Of a DNA stretch of 64,000 bases, positions 48,958-58,878 are shown in pieces (the stretch's first letter is position 1; the number at the start of each line of letters is the position of its first letter). The translations under genes and the position numbers were made by a program. This DNA is from UBA11574 sp964591175 (GTDB lineage: Bacteria > Desulfobacterota > Desulfobacteria > Desulfobacterales > UBA11574): the NCBI GenBank assembly GCA_964591175.1, contig CAZQAF010000008.1, positions 1-64,000 on the forward strand, read 5' to 3'. A model generated the notes under the pieces. That model had not been told where the DNA came from and did no database searches. It saw only the letters and a list, made by a program, of their open reading frames with translations.

Positions 48958-51027
48958 TCAATCATCAATCAAATGCCGGCCGACCAGTTCCACAAGATCA
49001 ATCGCCTCCATCTCCCCTTCCAGGCCGCTGGTCTTAATGGCATCTTCAATATTGACCATGCAAAACGGACAGGCCGTGACAATCACGTTTGCTCCGGCGG
49101 CCTTGGCCATTTCAACCCTGACCTGGCCCATCCTTTTTTCCTCGATGGGCTCGTAAAACAGCATCAGCCCCCCGCCGCCGCAGCAAAACGACCGGTCCCT
49201 GCATCTTCCGGTCATTTCAACCCGGTGAATACCGGGAATCGAATCGATGACTTCCCGGGGATCATCGTAAAGGTCGTTGTGCCGGCCAAGATAGCACGGA
49301 TCATGATACGTATAGATTTTTTCTGAATCTTCAACAGGCTTTAACCGCAGATCACCTGATTTTAAGCTTTTCAGGATGGTTCGGCTGATATGCTCCACCG
49401 GCGGAATGTCCGTGTAGTCGTGCGCCAATGCATTGAACGCATGAGGGTCTGCCGTTACGATACGCGCCGCACCGGTATTGATGATGGCCTCTGTATTGCG
49501 ACCCCTTAAGTCTAAAAAGAGCATCTCCTCACCGAACCGCCTGACTTCATGGCCGCTGTCCCTTTCATCAGGCCCCAGTATGCCGAAATCGACACCTGCG
49601 GCAAAAAGCACCTTTGCCGATGCGCGGCCGATTTCCTGGATCCGGTCATCATAGGATGTAATGCTGTCGACAAAATAGAGGGTGTCGGCGGTCTCTTTCT
49701 TCCCCAGAATTTTTATGTTGACATCTTCCGGTAAATCCTTGGTCCAGTCTGCGCGCTTTTTCTCCATTTTGCCGTAGGGATTACCGCGTTTTTCAAGGGC
49801 TCCCAGCGGCTTTTGCAAGGATTGCGGCACCATGCCCTCTTCCACCAATCCGCGCCTTACATCGACGATTTTATCGATATATTCGATCAAAACAGGACAC
49901 TCCTGTTCGCAGGCGCCGCAGGTGGTACACGACCAGACTTCGTCCTCTTCCAGCACATTGCCGATAAACGGATCCACATCCACCGGTTTACCCCTGAGCG
50001 GATATTTATTGAATGAATAGTTGCGGCATTTCACAGAAATGAATCGCGGAGAAAGCGGGCGTCCCACGGCATTGGCCGGGCAGTTGTCCGAACATCTCCC
50101 GCAATCGACACAGGAATAAAAATCGAGGATATGTTTCCATGTAAAGTCTTCGTACTTCTTGACGCCGAAGGATTCAAGGTCATCCAGCGCTTCATCCGTA
50201 ACATTCCATCGCACCGGTTTTATGGTGCCTTTATCCAGTTTTGATAAAAACACGTTGGGAAAGGATGTAATAACGTGAAAATGTTTGCCCAAGGGCAAAA
50301 AACACAAGAAAAAGAAAAAAATCAATTCATGGGAAAAATAGGCGCCGAGATGGATGTGTTGCAGCATATTCATCGACGTCAGGGTCAACATATGGGCGGC
50401 CACCCAGGTTCCGGTCATGGGAACGAGAATTCCCGTCCCCAGCCCTTTTTGCATCTGCGCCGCAATTTCGCTTCCTTCAAATGCCATATCGCAAGTTACC
50501 AGGCCCGTGATCAACAGCAGCACCAGAACGGCTTCCCAGGTATGCTCTTTGCCGTATTTCGACGGAACCGCGTATCGTTTCGGCTTAATAACAAGCCGGC
50601 GGTACAACGCCGCGACGCAGGCGATCAGGACGAGTGTTCCCGCAATATCCTTGAGTACCATATACACTTCGCCGGCTGTTCCGCTCATCCCCGGCAGGAC
50701 ATAGCCGTCTGAAATGCCGAGCAGCACGAGGGTGATGGATCTTAGGGCCAGGATGACAAAACCCGCAAACAGCGAAATATGAATGATGCCTGCATCCGGA
50801 TACCTGGGATGCCGGTATTGCCCGAGGGCATATTTCAACATTCTAACACATCGGGTCCACAGACGATCAAGCCGTTGATCCGGCAGCGCCAAGACCATAG
50901 GCTTGAGGCGAAGGGCAATAATGTAGGTAAAAATCGCCACACCCGTCAGGGGGATGATCAGGGAGAATATGACGGTGGGGATTCCGAAAACAAAGGCTTT
51001 GGCCGGTGATATCAAAACGTGTTCCAT
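48958..51027 (-). CDS. membrane Fe-S oxidoreductase, EtfAB:(methyl)menaquinone oxidoreductase (EMO)-like
   Basis: A 689-residue protein. N-terminal NarI-like membrane domain of about six helices (1-250) with His residues suited to heme b binding (ALGQYRHPRYPDAGIIHIS; MLQHIHLGAYFSHEL). A dicluster ferredoxin follows: C306-x2-C-x2-C-x3-C316 (CVDCGRCSDNCP) and C367-x2-C-x2-C-x3-C377 (CTTCGACEQECP). The C-terminal HdrD-like part has a full CCG motif (YHDPCYLGRHND, SFCCGGGGLM, TACPFCMVN) and a first CCG region that has lost most cysteines. This is the EMO/DUF224 architecture of beta-oxidising anaerobes, moving ETF electrons to menaquinone. It is upstream of etfBA and behind a FadR-type operator. 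Confidence 0.9.
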   Translation of the reverse strand: MEHVLISPAKAFVFGIPTVIFSLIIPLTGVAIFTYIIALRLKPMVLALPDQRLDRLWTRCVRMLKYALGQYRHPRYPDAGIIHISLFAGFVILALRSITLVLLGISDGYVLPGMSGTAGEVYMVLKDIAGTLVLIACVAALYRRLVIKPKRYAVPSKYGKEHTWEAVLVLLLITGLVTCDMAFEGSEIAAQMQKGLGTGILVPMTGTWVAAHMLTLTSMNMLQHIHLGAYFSHELIFFFFLCFLPLGKHFHVITSFPNVFLSKLDKGTIKPVRWNVTDEALDDLESFGVKKYEDFTWKHILDFYSCVDCGRCSDNCPANAVGRPLSPRFISVKCRNYSFNKYPLRGKPVDVDPFIGNVLEEDEVWSCTTCGACEQECPVLIEYIDKIVDVRRGLVEEGMVPQSLQKPLGALEKRGNPYGKMEKKRADWTKDLPEDVNIKILGKKETADTLYFVDSITSYDDRIQEIGRASAKVLFAAGVDFGILGPDERDSGHEVRRFGEEMLFLDLRGRNTEAIINTGAARIVTADPHAFNALAHDYTDIPPVEHISRTILKSLKSGDLRLKPVEDSEKIYTYHDPCYLGRHNDLYDDPREVIDSIPGIHRVEMTGRCRDRSFCCGGGGLMLFYEPIEEKRMGQVRVEMAKAAGANVIVTACPFCMVNIEDAIKTSGLEGEMEAIDLVELVGRHLIDD

Positions 51028-51340
51028 TCTTTAAGTTTTTTGCTCCTTTTCCCCGATACAATCGGGCAATGATTTTATGAATGAACGTTCATTCATTTTT
51101 TAACAAACGTGCCTTGAAACTGTCAAGAAAAAGTTCAATTTCCGTTCGCTTCCAAATTTATTTTGGTATAACACTATGGCATAAATTACAAGCTTTCTTG
51201 ACAAATATCCTTTTTCATCCTAACAGATAGAGCCGATTAAATTGGAATTGCCGCGCTAACATAGCAAAATTTATGAAATCTTCAACTGATCACGCTCCTA
51301 AAAAGCATGATATTTGTGCCAACGTCCATAAGGGGGTCCG
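51028..51340. other. divergent promoter region between EMO and ligase genes
   Basis: 313 bp, AT-rich, without a coding signal. The FadR-type palindrome is the only recognised element. Clear -35/-10 pairs were not identified. Confidence 0.5.
51078..51095. promoter_or_regulatory. FadR-type operator upstream of the EMO-etfBA genes
   Basis: TGAATGAACGTTCATTCA is a perfect 18-bp palindrome, 51 bp before the EMO start, in the divergent region shared with the acyl-CoA ligase gene. It matches the TGAATGA-N4-TCATTCA box known for FadR (TetR family) of Bacillus and relatives. The same box occurs at 61367. Confidence 0.75.
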
Positions 51341-53041
51341 ATGACAACGGAAATCAAATATGAAGACAAACCCTGGTTGACCAGCTATGAAAAAGGCGTC
51401 CCGGAAAACATCGCATACCGGGAAATATGTCTTCCGGATATACTCAAAAGAACCGCCGATAAATTTCCTCATAAAACAGCCCTTCTTTTTGAAGGGTATA
51501 AATTGACCTATCAGGGCCTCAATGAGATGGTGGATCGTTTTGCGGCGTCCCTCAGGTCCTTTGGCATTCAAAAAGGCGACAGGGTCGCCATCCTTTTGCC
51601 CAACATTATCCCCTGCGTTGCAGCTTACTATGCCATACTAAGGATCGGCGGCATCGCGGTGATGAATAATCCGTTGTATTCGGACCGGGAGCTTGAACAC
51701 CAGTTCAATGATTCCGGATCCGGCATACTGGTCACCTTGGATCTTCTGGGAAACCGCATGATCGAATTGAGACCCAAAACACAGATCAGACAGATTATCT
51801 ATACCTCCATCGGCGATTATCTGCCCTTTCCAAAGAACCTGCTGTTTCCTCTGGTAGCCAAAAAGAAAAACCTTGCCGCAGATGTCAAACCTGCCGAAAA
51901 TGTCTACAGATGGAAAGACATTCTGGCTCGAAATATAACGGCGCCTCCGGCGGTCGAGCTGTCGTTTGACGATGTTGCCATGTACCAGTACACCGGCGGA
52001 ACCACCGGCATTTCAAAAGGCGTGATGCTGACCCACGGCAATCTCAGCAAACAGGTCCAACAGATCGCCGCATGGTTCCCTGTCTTTAGCAGCGATGAAA
52101 TCATGCTGGGCGCCCTCCCCTTTTTTCATGTGTTCGGCCTGACCACTGCAATGAATCTGGCCATCTACATGGGATGGGGAGACATCCTTATTCCAAAGCC
52201 TCAACCGGAGCCGCTGATTAGAGCCATTCAAAAATTCAAGCCGACATTTGCACCTCTGGTTCCGACCATGTATATCGGAATATTGAATCATCCGTATATC
52301 GACAAAATCGACTTGACGTCCATCAAGGGATGTTTTTCCGGAAGCGCTCCGCTCCCGGTGGAAGTGCTAAAAGATTTTGAGCACAAAACCGGCGCGGTCA
52401 TTGTGGAAGGATACGGCCTTACCGAATCATCGCCGGTAACACACGTCAATCCCTTTGCCGGCGGAAAACGAAAAGTCGGGAGTATCGGCATCCCCATTCC
52501 GGACACAACTTGCCGTATTGTGGATCTCAATGACGGCGCCACGGATCTCCCCGTTGGCGAGTCGGGAGAACTCTTTGTCAAAGGCCCGCAGGTCATGAAG
52601 GGATACTGGAACAAGGTTGAAGAGACAGCCGCCACACTGACGGATGGTTGGCTTCACACCGGCGACATCGCTAAAATGGATGAAGAGGGATACTTCTATA
52701 TCGTCGACAGGAAAAAGGATGTGATCTTATCCGGCGGTCTGAATGTGTACCCGCGGGATATCGAAGAAATATTTTACGAACACCCCAAAGTTCAGGAAGC
52801 TGCCGCCATCGGGATTCCCCATCCCACCCGCGGCGAATCCGTCAAGGTGTTCGTAATACTGAAAGAAGGCCAGTCCGCCACTTCGGAAGAACTGATCGAA
52901 TACTGCAAAGATAAAATTGCAAAATTCAAGTTGCCGACCGAAATTGAATTCAGAAACGAACTGCCCAAAACAAATGTCGGCAAAATCTTAAAAAAAGATC
53001 TCAAGTCAGAGGAAATGGCAAAGCGTAAAGAACCGAGGTAA
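51341..53041 (+). CDS. fadD: long-chain fatty acid--CoA ligase
   Basis: A 566-residue ANL-superfamily enzyme activating fatty acids with ATP and CoA. A3 loop YTGGTTGISKGVMLTHGN (P-loop-like, residues about 212-229), A5 GYGLTESSPVTHVN, A7/A8 WLHTGDIAKMDEEGYFYIVD and DRKKDVILSGGLNVYPRDIE, and the C-terminal catalytic Lys in PKTNVGKILKKDL. Length is that of FadD. AGGGGG precedes the ATG. It is divergent from the EMO-etf genes and probably co-regulated. An MFS transporter gene follows 14 nt later. Confidence 0.93.
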   Translation: MTTEIKYEDKPWLTSYEKGVPENIAYREICLPDILKRTADKFPHKTALLFEGYKLTYQGLNEMVDRFAASLRSFGIQKGDRVAILLPNIIPCVAAYYAILRIGGIAVMNNPLYSDRELEHQFNDSGSGILVTLDLLGNRMIELRPKTQIRQIIYTSIGDYLPFPKNLLFPLVAKKKNLAADVKPAENVYRWKDILARNITAPPAVELSFDDVAMYQYTGGTTGISKGVMLTHGNLSKQVQQIAAWFPVFSSDEIMLGALPFFHVFGLTTAMNLAIYMGWGDILIPKPQPEPLIRAIQKFKPTFAPLVPTMYIGILNHPYIDKIDLTSIKGCFSGSAPLPVEVLKDFEHKTGAVIVEGYGLTESSPVTHVNPFAGGKRKVGSIGIPIPDTTCRIVDLNDGATDLPVGESGELFVKGPQVMKGYWNKVEETAATLTDGWLHTGDIAKMDEEGYFYIVDRKKDVILSGGLNVYPRDIEEIFYEHPKVQEAAAIGIPHPTRGESVKVFVILKEGQSATSEELIEYCKDKIAKFKLPTEIEFRNELPKTNVGKILKKDLKSEEMAKRKEPR

Positions 53042-53055
53042 AGAACCTGATATTT

Positions 53056-54375
53056 ATGCAAATATTGAATGAACATGTTGCAGCAAAGGTCTTACGATTC
53101 AGAAGGCTGATTTTTATCGTGCTGAGCCTGGCCTATTTTTTTGTTTATTTTCACCGACTCTCCCTTTCCGTGGTCGCGAACGATCTCATCAAGGAGTTCC
53201 GAACCTCCGCCGGTGTCATGGGCTTTTTGGGATCAATATATTTTTACTGTTATGCGGCTATGCAGTTTCCCGCCGGTCTTCTATCAGATTCATTGGGTCC
53301 CCGAAAATCCGTTACGTTTTTCCTGATCATCGCGTCTGTCGGAAGTATTCTTTTTGGTTTTGCGCCAACCATAAAGATTGCCTTTTGGGGAAGGGTGATG
53401 GTGGGACTTGGTGTTTCCATGGTTTTCATCCCCACCATGAAAATCCTATCCCGCTGGTTTCATCCCCATGAGTTTGCATTTATGACCGGCATTTTAAATG
53501 CAGTGGGCGGCATCGGCGTATTGGCGGCCACGTGGTTTCTTGCTTTGATGACGCTGTTTCTCGGATGGCGCGTCTCTTTCGAGTTGATTGGCGGCTGTAC
53601 CTTTATTATCGTAGGGCTGGTATGGCTCGTTGTCAGGGACCGTCCCGAAGATAAAGGCTGGCCTGCCATCACAGCACTCGATAATGACAGCAACAAAAAG
53701 ACCCTGCCGCTGAAACAGATACCGCTGCTGGAAGGGGCTCGCCGCGTGCTGTGTGAAAAATACTTCTGGCCGGTGGCGATATGGTTTTTCTTTGATTGCG
53801 GAATATTTTTCGGTTTTGGGGCCTTGTGGGGCGGACCCTACCTGACGCATGTTTACGGCATGACCCGAGCACAGGCCGGTGCCGTGCTCGGCATGATTGC
53901 GTGGGGAATGATCGTCGGCAGCCCTCCTTTGGGATTGTTGTCGGACAAGATTATGAAAAGTCGGAAGAAACCGCTTATTCTGTGCAATTTGATGCTCGTC
54001 GTCGAATTTGCATTTCTCAGCATTTACCCGTCAGGCCTTCCGCACTTCGCGCTGTACATCCTGTTTTTCATCTTCTCGATATGTGCGTCATCCGTGGTTA
54101 TTGTCGCGTTTACCACCGTCAAGGAGCTTTTTCCCCTAGAGATCGCCGGCACGTCAACGGGAATGGTCAATCTTTTTCCGTTTTTGGGCGGTGCCGTCTT
54201 TATGCCGGTTTTGGGCCGGGTGTTGGATGCGTATCCCAAATCCGATGCCGGCGGGTACTCCCTCGCGGCTTACGCGATGCTTATATATGTCCTCCTCGGC
54301 GCGGCCGTCATATCACTCATCTGCACTTTTTTGACAAAAGAAACGTTTCAAAAGCAACACCCTGTTGAATTATAA
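53056..54375 (+). CDS. MFS transporter (OPA/ACS-like organic anion or sugar-phosphate type)
   Basis: A 439-residue, 12-helix permease. Loop 2-3 motif GLLSDSLGPRKSV, G-R-x-x-V-G-L-G-V-S in TM4 (FWGRVMVGLGVSMVFIPTMK), large central loop (about 195-225) and second-half motif GLLSDKIMKSRKKPL. TM1 reads AYFFVYFHRLSLSVVANDL, as in putative hexuronate or organic acid carriers. It begins 14 nt after fadD, so uptake of an acid activated by the ligase is a reasonable guess; the substrate is not proven. Confidence 0.88.
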   Translation: MQILNEHVAAKVLRFRRLIFIVLSLAYFFVYFHRLSLSVVANDLIKEFRTSAGVMGFLGSIYFYCYAAMQFPAGLLSDSLGPRKSVTFFLIIASVGSILFGFAPTIKIAFWGRVMVGLGVSMVFIPTMKILSRWFHPHEFAFMTGILNAVGGIGVLAATWFLALMTLFLGWRVSFELIGGCTFIIVGLVWLVVRDRPEDKGWPAITALDNDSNKKTLPLKQIPLLEGARRVLCEKYFWPVAIWFFFDCGIFFGFGALWGGPYLTHVYGMTRAQAGAVLGMIAWGMIVGSPPLGLLSDKIMKSRKKPLILCNLMLVVEFAFLSIYPSGLPHFALYILFFIFSICASSVVIVAFTTVKELFPLEIAGTSTGMVNLFPFLGGAVFMPVLGRVLDAYPKSDAGGYSLAAYAMLIYVLLGAAVISLICTFLTKETFQKQHPVEL

Positions 54376-54399
54376 ACTTGAACCGGCTGCGGAAAGCGT

Positions 54400-54876
54400 T
54401 CATCTCATTTCTTCTCCCCCATCATGCTGATGAGGGATCTCAAGATTATAAACGTACATTTTATTTTTACCGATCTTTTTAAAAACTGCGGGCCCGTACG
54501 AATAATACAAATAGCCGTAAAACCGCCCGTGCGGCCCCAATATCTCGGAAAGATAGGGTTCATGTTGTGTGTATGGATAAATCCATTGGGTTATTTCGAT
54601 GAGCGTCTTTTTATCTCGAACCGGTTTCCATAAATCCCCCACCAAACTGGTATCGTTGTCCTTTGGATCGAACCAAACGCCCAAAGGCAACCGAACGCCA
54701 TACCCTGCATAATAAATGTTGTAGTCGTTCCATTTATCGATCAAATCCTGAATGGTTACTTTCCCCCCGGTGCGCGGGATAATCTTGATCGTGCCGTAAT
54801 TACTAAAAAACTGGGCACATCCTGACATAATCAAACTCAGAAATAAAATTAAGAATATATGGATATATTTTTTCAT
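54400..54876 (-). CDS. putative lipoprotein, 158 aa
   Basis: Lipoprotein signal peptide KKYIHIFLILFLSLIMSGC with a good lipobox (M-S-G-C). The mature domain (about 138 residues) is Tyr/Trp-rich (WNDYNIYYAGYGVRLPLGVW, YLYYSYGPAVFKKI) and not assigned to a family. ATG 54876 is preceded by GGAG 6 nt upstream. It is downstream of hyuB on the same strand, with an intergenic gap of about 96 nt, and convergent to the MFS gene. A role at the membrane or periplasmic face is inferred only from the signal. Confidence 0.75.
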   Translation of the reverse strand: MKKYIHIFLILFLSLIMSGCAQFFSNYGTIKIIPRTGGKVTIQDLIDKWNDYNIYYAGYGVRLPLGVWFDPKDNDTSLVGDLWKPVRDKKTLIEITQWIYPYTQHEPYLSEILGPHGRFYGYLYYSYGPAVFKKIGKNKMYVYNLEIPHQHDGGEEMR

Positions 54877-54972
54877 TTTTTTCTCCATTTATTAAGGCGT
54901 AAATATCCAACCCGATATTTACTCGAAAATAACCATCGGAAGATACCCTGTCAAAGGTCAGGCAATCCGGTT

Positions 54973-56550
54973 TCAGGGCACATCCGGTTCGGGTCTGCCG
55001 TATCCGCCGCCGCCCGGCGTCTCGATTCGAAGCCGATCCCCTTTGTGAAGCATGGCGGAAAATTTCCCCCCTTTTTGCTCCTGGATGTTGCCTCTGAAAA
55101 TGATGTTTTTTCCCACGGCACCCGGTTTTCCGCCAAAAAGTCCGTAAGGCGGGACCTTTCTTCTTTCAGACAGCACCGTTACTTCGGCATCCGTCAGCAA
55201 TTCAATTTCGCGAACAATGCCGTCCCCGCCTCTGCAGCGTCCGCTTCCCCCGGTTCCGCGCCGTACGGAATACTCGGTGACAAGAAAAGGATAGCTGTAT
55301 TCTAAAGCCTCTACCGGCGTATTCATGGTATTGGTCATGTGACAATGAACGGCACTCTCTCCATCATCTCCAAAAGATGCGCCAAGGCCGCCGGCAATGG
55401 TTTCGTAATATGCAAAAGGACGGTTGTTTCGCGGATCGATGCCGCCGATGGTCACGTTGTTCATGGTTCCCTGGCTTGCGGCGGGAATCTTATCCGGAAC
55501 CGCATGGGAAAGGGCTCCCAATACCAGATCCACAATCCGTTGGGACATTTCCACATTTCCGCCGGCAACGGCCGCCGGGAAACAGGCATCCACGACGGTT
55601 CCCTTCCGGGTCACCACGTTGATCGGCCTCAGACATCCTGCATTGGTCGGAATATTTTGGGTCACCAGCGAGCGGAAAACATACAGAACCGCCGAAAGGG
55701 TAATGGCATAAACCGCATTGATGCTTCCTTTTGCCTGAAGGTCGCATTCTCTGAAATCAAGGATTGCCGAATCATCTTGAATGGTTATTTTAACATTTAG
55801 TTTGATGGTCTGATCCGAAATGCCGTCGTCATCCATCACATCCTCGAAGGTGTAAACGCCATCCGGAATTTCCCGAATGGTCGTTCTCGTGAGATGCTCG
55901 GCGTAGTCCATCAAGGCGCCGGCATAAAATCGGGTTTTTTCAAGCCCGTACTTTTCGATGAGTTCCTCGGTTCTTCGCACCCCCGTGATATTGGCCATGA
56001 TCTGAGCGGCGAAATCCCCTTCCCGTTCCGTCGGTGTTCGAACGTTATTCAGCAAAAAGCCCATGATTTTTTTATCGATGGTTCCTTTTTCCACCAATTT
56101 CAAGGCCGGGATGATCAGGCCTTCTTGAAATATCGATGTGGAAAGCGGCATGGAGCCGGAACTCATACCACCCACGTCCGCGTGATGCGCCCGGTTGGCA
56201 ACAAAAAACACAGGGGTTTCGCTGGTAGAAAAAACAGCAGATACCATTGTAATATCTGGAAGATGCGTCCCTCCTTTAAAGGGATCGTTTAAAATCACCA
56301 TATCCCCTTTTTCCCATGTGACGCTCTGAATGGCCGCTTTGACCGACATGGGCATGGACCCTAAGTGTACGGGGATGTGCGCCGCCTGGGCGATCATATC
56401 TCCGGATTGATCGAATGCAGCACACGAAAGGTCACGCCGTTCCTTTATATTGGGTGAAAAAGCCGTTCGCGTCAGAGTGACCCCCATCTCCTCCGAGATG
56501 GATGCAAATCGATTTTTAAAAACCTCCAAAAGTATCGGGCTGACTTCCAC
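54973..56550 (-). CDS. hyuB: hydantoinase B/oxoprolinase-family protein
   Basis: A 525-residue subunit. MEVSPILLEVFKNRFASISEEMGVTL start, PVHLGSMPMSVKAAIQSV, LNDPFKGGTHLPDITMVSAV (family signature with a metal-binding Asp/His), ADVGGMSSGSMP and RGGTGGSGRCRGGDG-type C-terminal Gly-rich region. GTG start with AGGGG upstream. The pair acts on cyclic amides such as hydantoins or 5-oxoproline, or on acetone/acetophenone-type carboxylation. It partners HyuA encoded upstream, 156 nt away. It is in a fatty-acid gene context, so the substrate may be unusual. Confidence 0.9.
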   Translation of the reverse strand: MEVSPILLEVFKNRFASISEEMGVTLTRTAFSPNIKERRDLSCAAFDQSGDMIAQAAHIPVHLGSMPMSVKAAIQSVTWEKGDMVILNDPFKGGTHLPDITMVSAVFSTSETPVFFVANRAHHADVGGMSSGSMPLSTSIFQEGLIIPALKLVEKGTIDKKIMGFLLNNVRTPTEREGDFAAQIMANITGVRRTEELIEKYGLEKTRFYAGALMDYAEHLTRTTIREIPDGVYTFEDVMDDDGISDQTIKLNVKITIQDDSAILDFRECDLQAKGSINAVYAITLSAVLYVFRSLVTQNIPTNAGCLRPINVVTRKGTVVDACFPAAVAGGNVEMSQRIVDLVLGALSHAVPDKIPAASQGTMNNVTIGGIDPRNNRPFAYYETIAGGLGASFGDDGESAVHCHMTNTMNTPVEALEYSYPFLVTEYSVRRGTGGSGRCRGGDGIVREIELLTDAEVTVLSERRKVPPYGLFGGKPGAVGKNIIFRGNIQEQKGGKFSAMLHKGDRLRIETPGGGGYGRPEPDVP

Positions 56551-56601
56551 GCTTTTCCCCTATTTTTTGTTCTTTATTCAACATCGTTATTTCTTTTAAG
56601 T

Positions 56602-56675
56602 TCTTTTCGCCACAAAGACACTAAAGCACCAAGAAAATATAGCAAGATATATCCTTTGTGTCTTCAATATGTTGT
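56602..56675. repeat. imperfect inverted repeat between hyuA and hyuB
   Basis: ACAAAGACACTAAAGCACC on the left (56612-56630) and CCTTTGTGTCTTC (56653-56665) on the right form an imperfect stem. The sequence belongs to the same style of iterated CACAAAGACAC-type intergenic hairpins seen elsewhere in this window. Confidence 0.4.
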
Positions 56676-56706
56676 GGATTAGTATTAAAGTTATGCTTTT
56701 TCTATA

Positions 56707-58707
56707 TTAGTTTATATCCATGATAATATTGTCATATTCATCGACATAGGCCGAAGCAAACGGCGGGATGACCAGGGTTGAAGAATATTCCACCACTATG
56801 GCCGGCCCCTTGATTCGATTTCCGCTTTTCAGTTTATCCCTGGCGATAATGTTCGTGGACAACCGCTCATGATCAAATACCACCTCGCTCTCTCCGAGAA
56901 ACGCATCAGCGGGAGTCTTTTTTTGCAATTTTTCCGATTTTTTGAATTGGGGTTTTTCCGGCGTTCCCCTTGCCCGAAGCCGGATATTTACGATTTCAAT
57001 GGCCTTGCCTTCATTCCGGTATCCGTATGTTTTTTCGTGAAGATCGTGAAACCTTTCGACATAATTCCTGTCAAAGGGAACAATAATTTCATAAGATTGG
57101 CCCTGATAACGCATGTCGAGATATCTTTCGAGAAAGATTTCGTCTCCGGAAATCCCCTCGGCCCGAAGATCTTTTTTTCCTCTGTGCTCAATGTCATGAA
57201 ACATCCCGAACAACGACGAAAAGGTGACATCCGTTTGGTGCTGCATCACCGTCAATGAATAATCCTTGATCACATCTGCCATCAGCATGCCGATGGCAGA
57301 AAGGATACCGGGATTTTGAGGAAACAACACCTTGGGTATGTTCAGAAGTCTTGCCAAAAACGCGGCGTGCATCCCGCCGGCGCCACCGAATGAAAAGAGC
57401 GTAAATTCTCTGGGATCATATCCCCGTTCCACGGAGATCACGCGGATGGCCCGTTCCATGGCGGCATTGGTCACATCGAGGATCCCTTCGGCCGCTTCCT
57501 GGGGGGTAAGTTGCGTGTTTTTGACCATCTCATCGAAATAAACCGCCAGGCGTTCCTGCTTTAACGCCATCTTTCCGCCGAGAAAATGCTCGGGAACCAA
57601 TCTTCCCAGAAAAAGATTGGCATCGGTAACGGTAATGCGCTCTCCTTTGCCGTAACAGATGGGGCCGGGATCGGCGCCGGCGCTCACCGGCCCCACCTTG
57701 AGGGCGCCGGCGTCATCCAACCTCGCAATGGAACCGCCGCCGGCCCCCACCGTATGAATATCGATCATCGGCACTTTTACAGGATATCCGGAAATGCCGG
57801 ATTCCAGGGTTAACGACAGGTCGTTATCGATCAATGAAACATCGGTGGATGTGCCGCCCATATCAAAGGTAATCAAAGTGGTGTATCCGGTCATCTTGCC
57901 GATCTCATAGGCCCCCACCGCCCCGCCGGCAGGTCCCGAGAGAATGGTTCTCACCGGTTCTTTCATGGCGGTCTCAACCGAAATGCTGCCGCCGTTGGAC
58001 TGCATAATTCCCAAGGCATCTCCCGGACCCAGGTGCTCGATCAGGTATCTGATATACCGCTTCATCTTCGGCGACACATAGGCATTGATCACAGTGGTGG
58101 ATGTTCTTTCAAATTCTCTGAACTCGGCAAGGATCTCATGGGATAAGGATATCTGGAAGCCGGACGGTTCGAGCAATTCTTGTATCTTTTTTTCATGCAG
58201 CGGATTCACATAAGAAAAAAGAAAGCACACGGCCACGGATTCGACATCCAGTTCCTTGAGGCGCCGGCCGAGGTCTCCGGCGGTGTCCAAATCCAGCGGA
58301 ATGAGTTCTTCACCGGTCTGGCGCATTCGGCCGTCAAGTCCGAATCTCAATTCCAAAGGAATGATGTGGGGCTCCTTTCGATAGGCCAGGTCATAGAGAC
58401 GGCTGCGATTCTGGCGTCCGATTTCGATGATGTCTTCAAATCCCTTATTGGTGATCAAGGCGCATCTGGCGCCGTCTCTTTCGAGAATGGCATTGGTGGC
58501 CACTGTCGAACCGTGTACGATCTTCTTTCTTGCTGTGCGCAGCTTTAGCGAAGACCCATCTTTTCCGCTGGCAAGGTTATTCAACCCTTCAAGAACCGCG
58601 TGGGCCGGGTTTCCCGGGGTCGAGAGCACTTTATAGACCCCCCACCGATTGCCGTCTTTGTATACGAAATCGGTAAATGTTCCGCCGGTATCCACACCGA
58701 TAATCAT
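56707..58707 (-). CDS. hyuA: hydantoinase A/oxoprolinase-family ATPase subunit
   Basis: A 666-residue ASKHA-type ATPase. N-terminal phosphate-1 motif IGVDTGGTFTDFVY, linker GSTVATNAILERDGARCALI, FFLFSYVNP-like region, phosphate-2 in ITFDMGGTSTDVSLID and GPAGGAVGAYEIG, and FGGAGGMHAAFLARLL in the C-terminal third. Length matches HyuA rather than the fused 5-oxoprolinase. GGGGG precedes ATG 58707. It probably phosphorylates a lactam or ketone substrate for HyuB. Upstream is the long acyl-CoA dehydrogenase gene of the same strand. Confidence 0.92.
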   Translation of the reverse strand: MIIGVDTGGTFTDFVYKDGNRWGVYKVLSTPGNPAHAVLEGLNNLASGKDGSSLKLRTARKKIVHGSTVATNAILERDGARCALITNKGFEDIIEIGRQNRSRLYDLAYRKEPHIIPLELRFGLDGRMRQTGEELIPLDLDTAGDLGRRLKELDVESVAVCFLFSYVNPLHEKKIQELLEPSGFQISLSHEILAEFREFERTSTTVINAYVSPKMKRYIRYLIEHLGPGDALGIMQSNGGSISVETAMKEPVRTILSGPAGGAVGAYEIGKMTGYTTLITFDMGGTSTDVSLIDNDLSLTLESGISGYPVKVPMIDIHTVGAGGGSIARLDDAGALKVGPVSAGADPGPICYGKGERITVTDANLFLGRLVPEHFLGGKMALKQERLAVYFDEMVKNTQLTPQEAAEGILDVTNAAMERAIRVISVERGYDPREFTLFSFGGAGGMHAAFLARLLNIPKVLFPQNPGILSAIGMLMADVIKDYSLTVMQHQTDVTFSSLFGMFHDIEHRGKKDLRAEGISGDEIFLERYLDMRYQGQSYEIIVPFDRNYVERFHDLHEKTYGYRNEGKAIEIVNIRLRARGTPEKPQFKKSEKLQKKTPADAFLGESEVVFDHERLSTNIIARDKLKSGNRIKGPAIVVEYSSTLVIPPFASAYVDEYDNIIMDIN

Positions 58708-58772
58708 TGATAACCCCCGCTTTGGATGGATGGTGCGATGGCAAATGACAAATGGAGAAAAAGTGGAAACAG

Positions 58773-58854
58773 AAAAAAATTTTATCCCGAAAACACGAAA
58801 AAGAATGTACTATTTCGTGTTTTCGTACTTTCGGGCTTTCGTGATTCGTTTTTT
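58773..58854. repeat. interspersed repeat, copy A
   Basis: A unit of about 82 bp with arms AAAACACGAAA (58790-58800) and TTTCGTGTTTT (58813-58823), preceded by AATTTTATC and followed by CTTTCGTGATT. Copy B lies at 62401-62488 with the same order of blocks. It separates the acyl-CoA dehydrogenase from hyuA and could terminate or process the transcript. Confidence 0.65.
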
Positions 58855-58878
58855 GATATAAAATAACGAAAATTTGTT

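Noticed and set aside
53796..54368. Second plus-strand frame within the MFS gene
   Set aside because: Out-of-frame shadow of the transporter, with Arg/Cys-rich implausible sequence.
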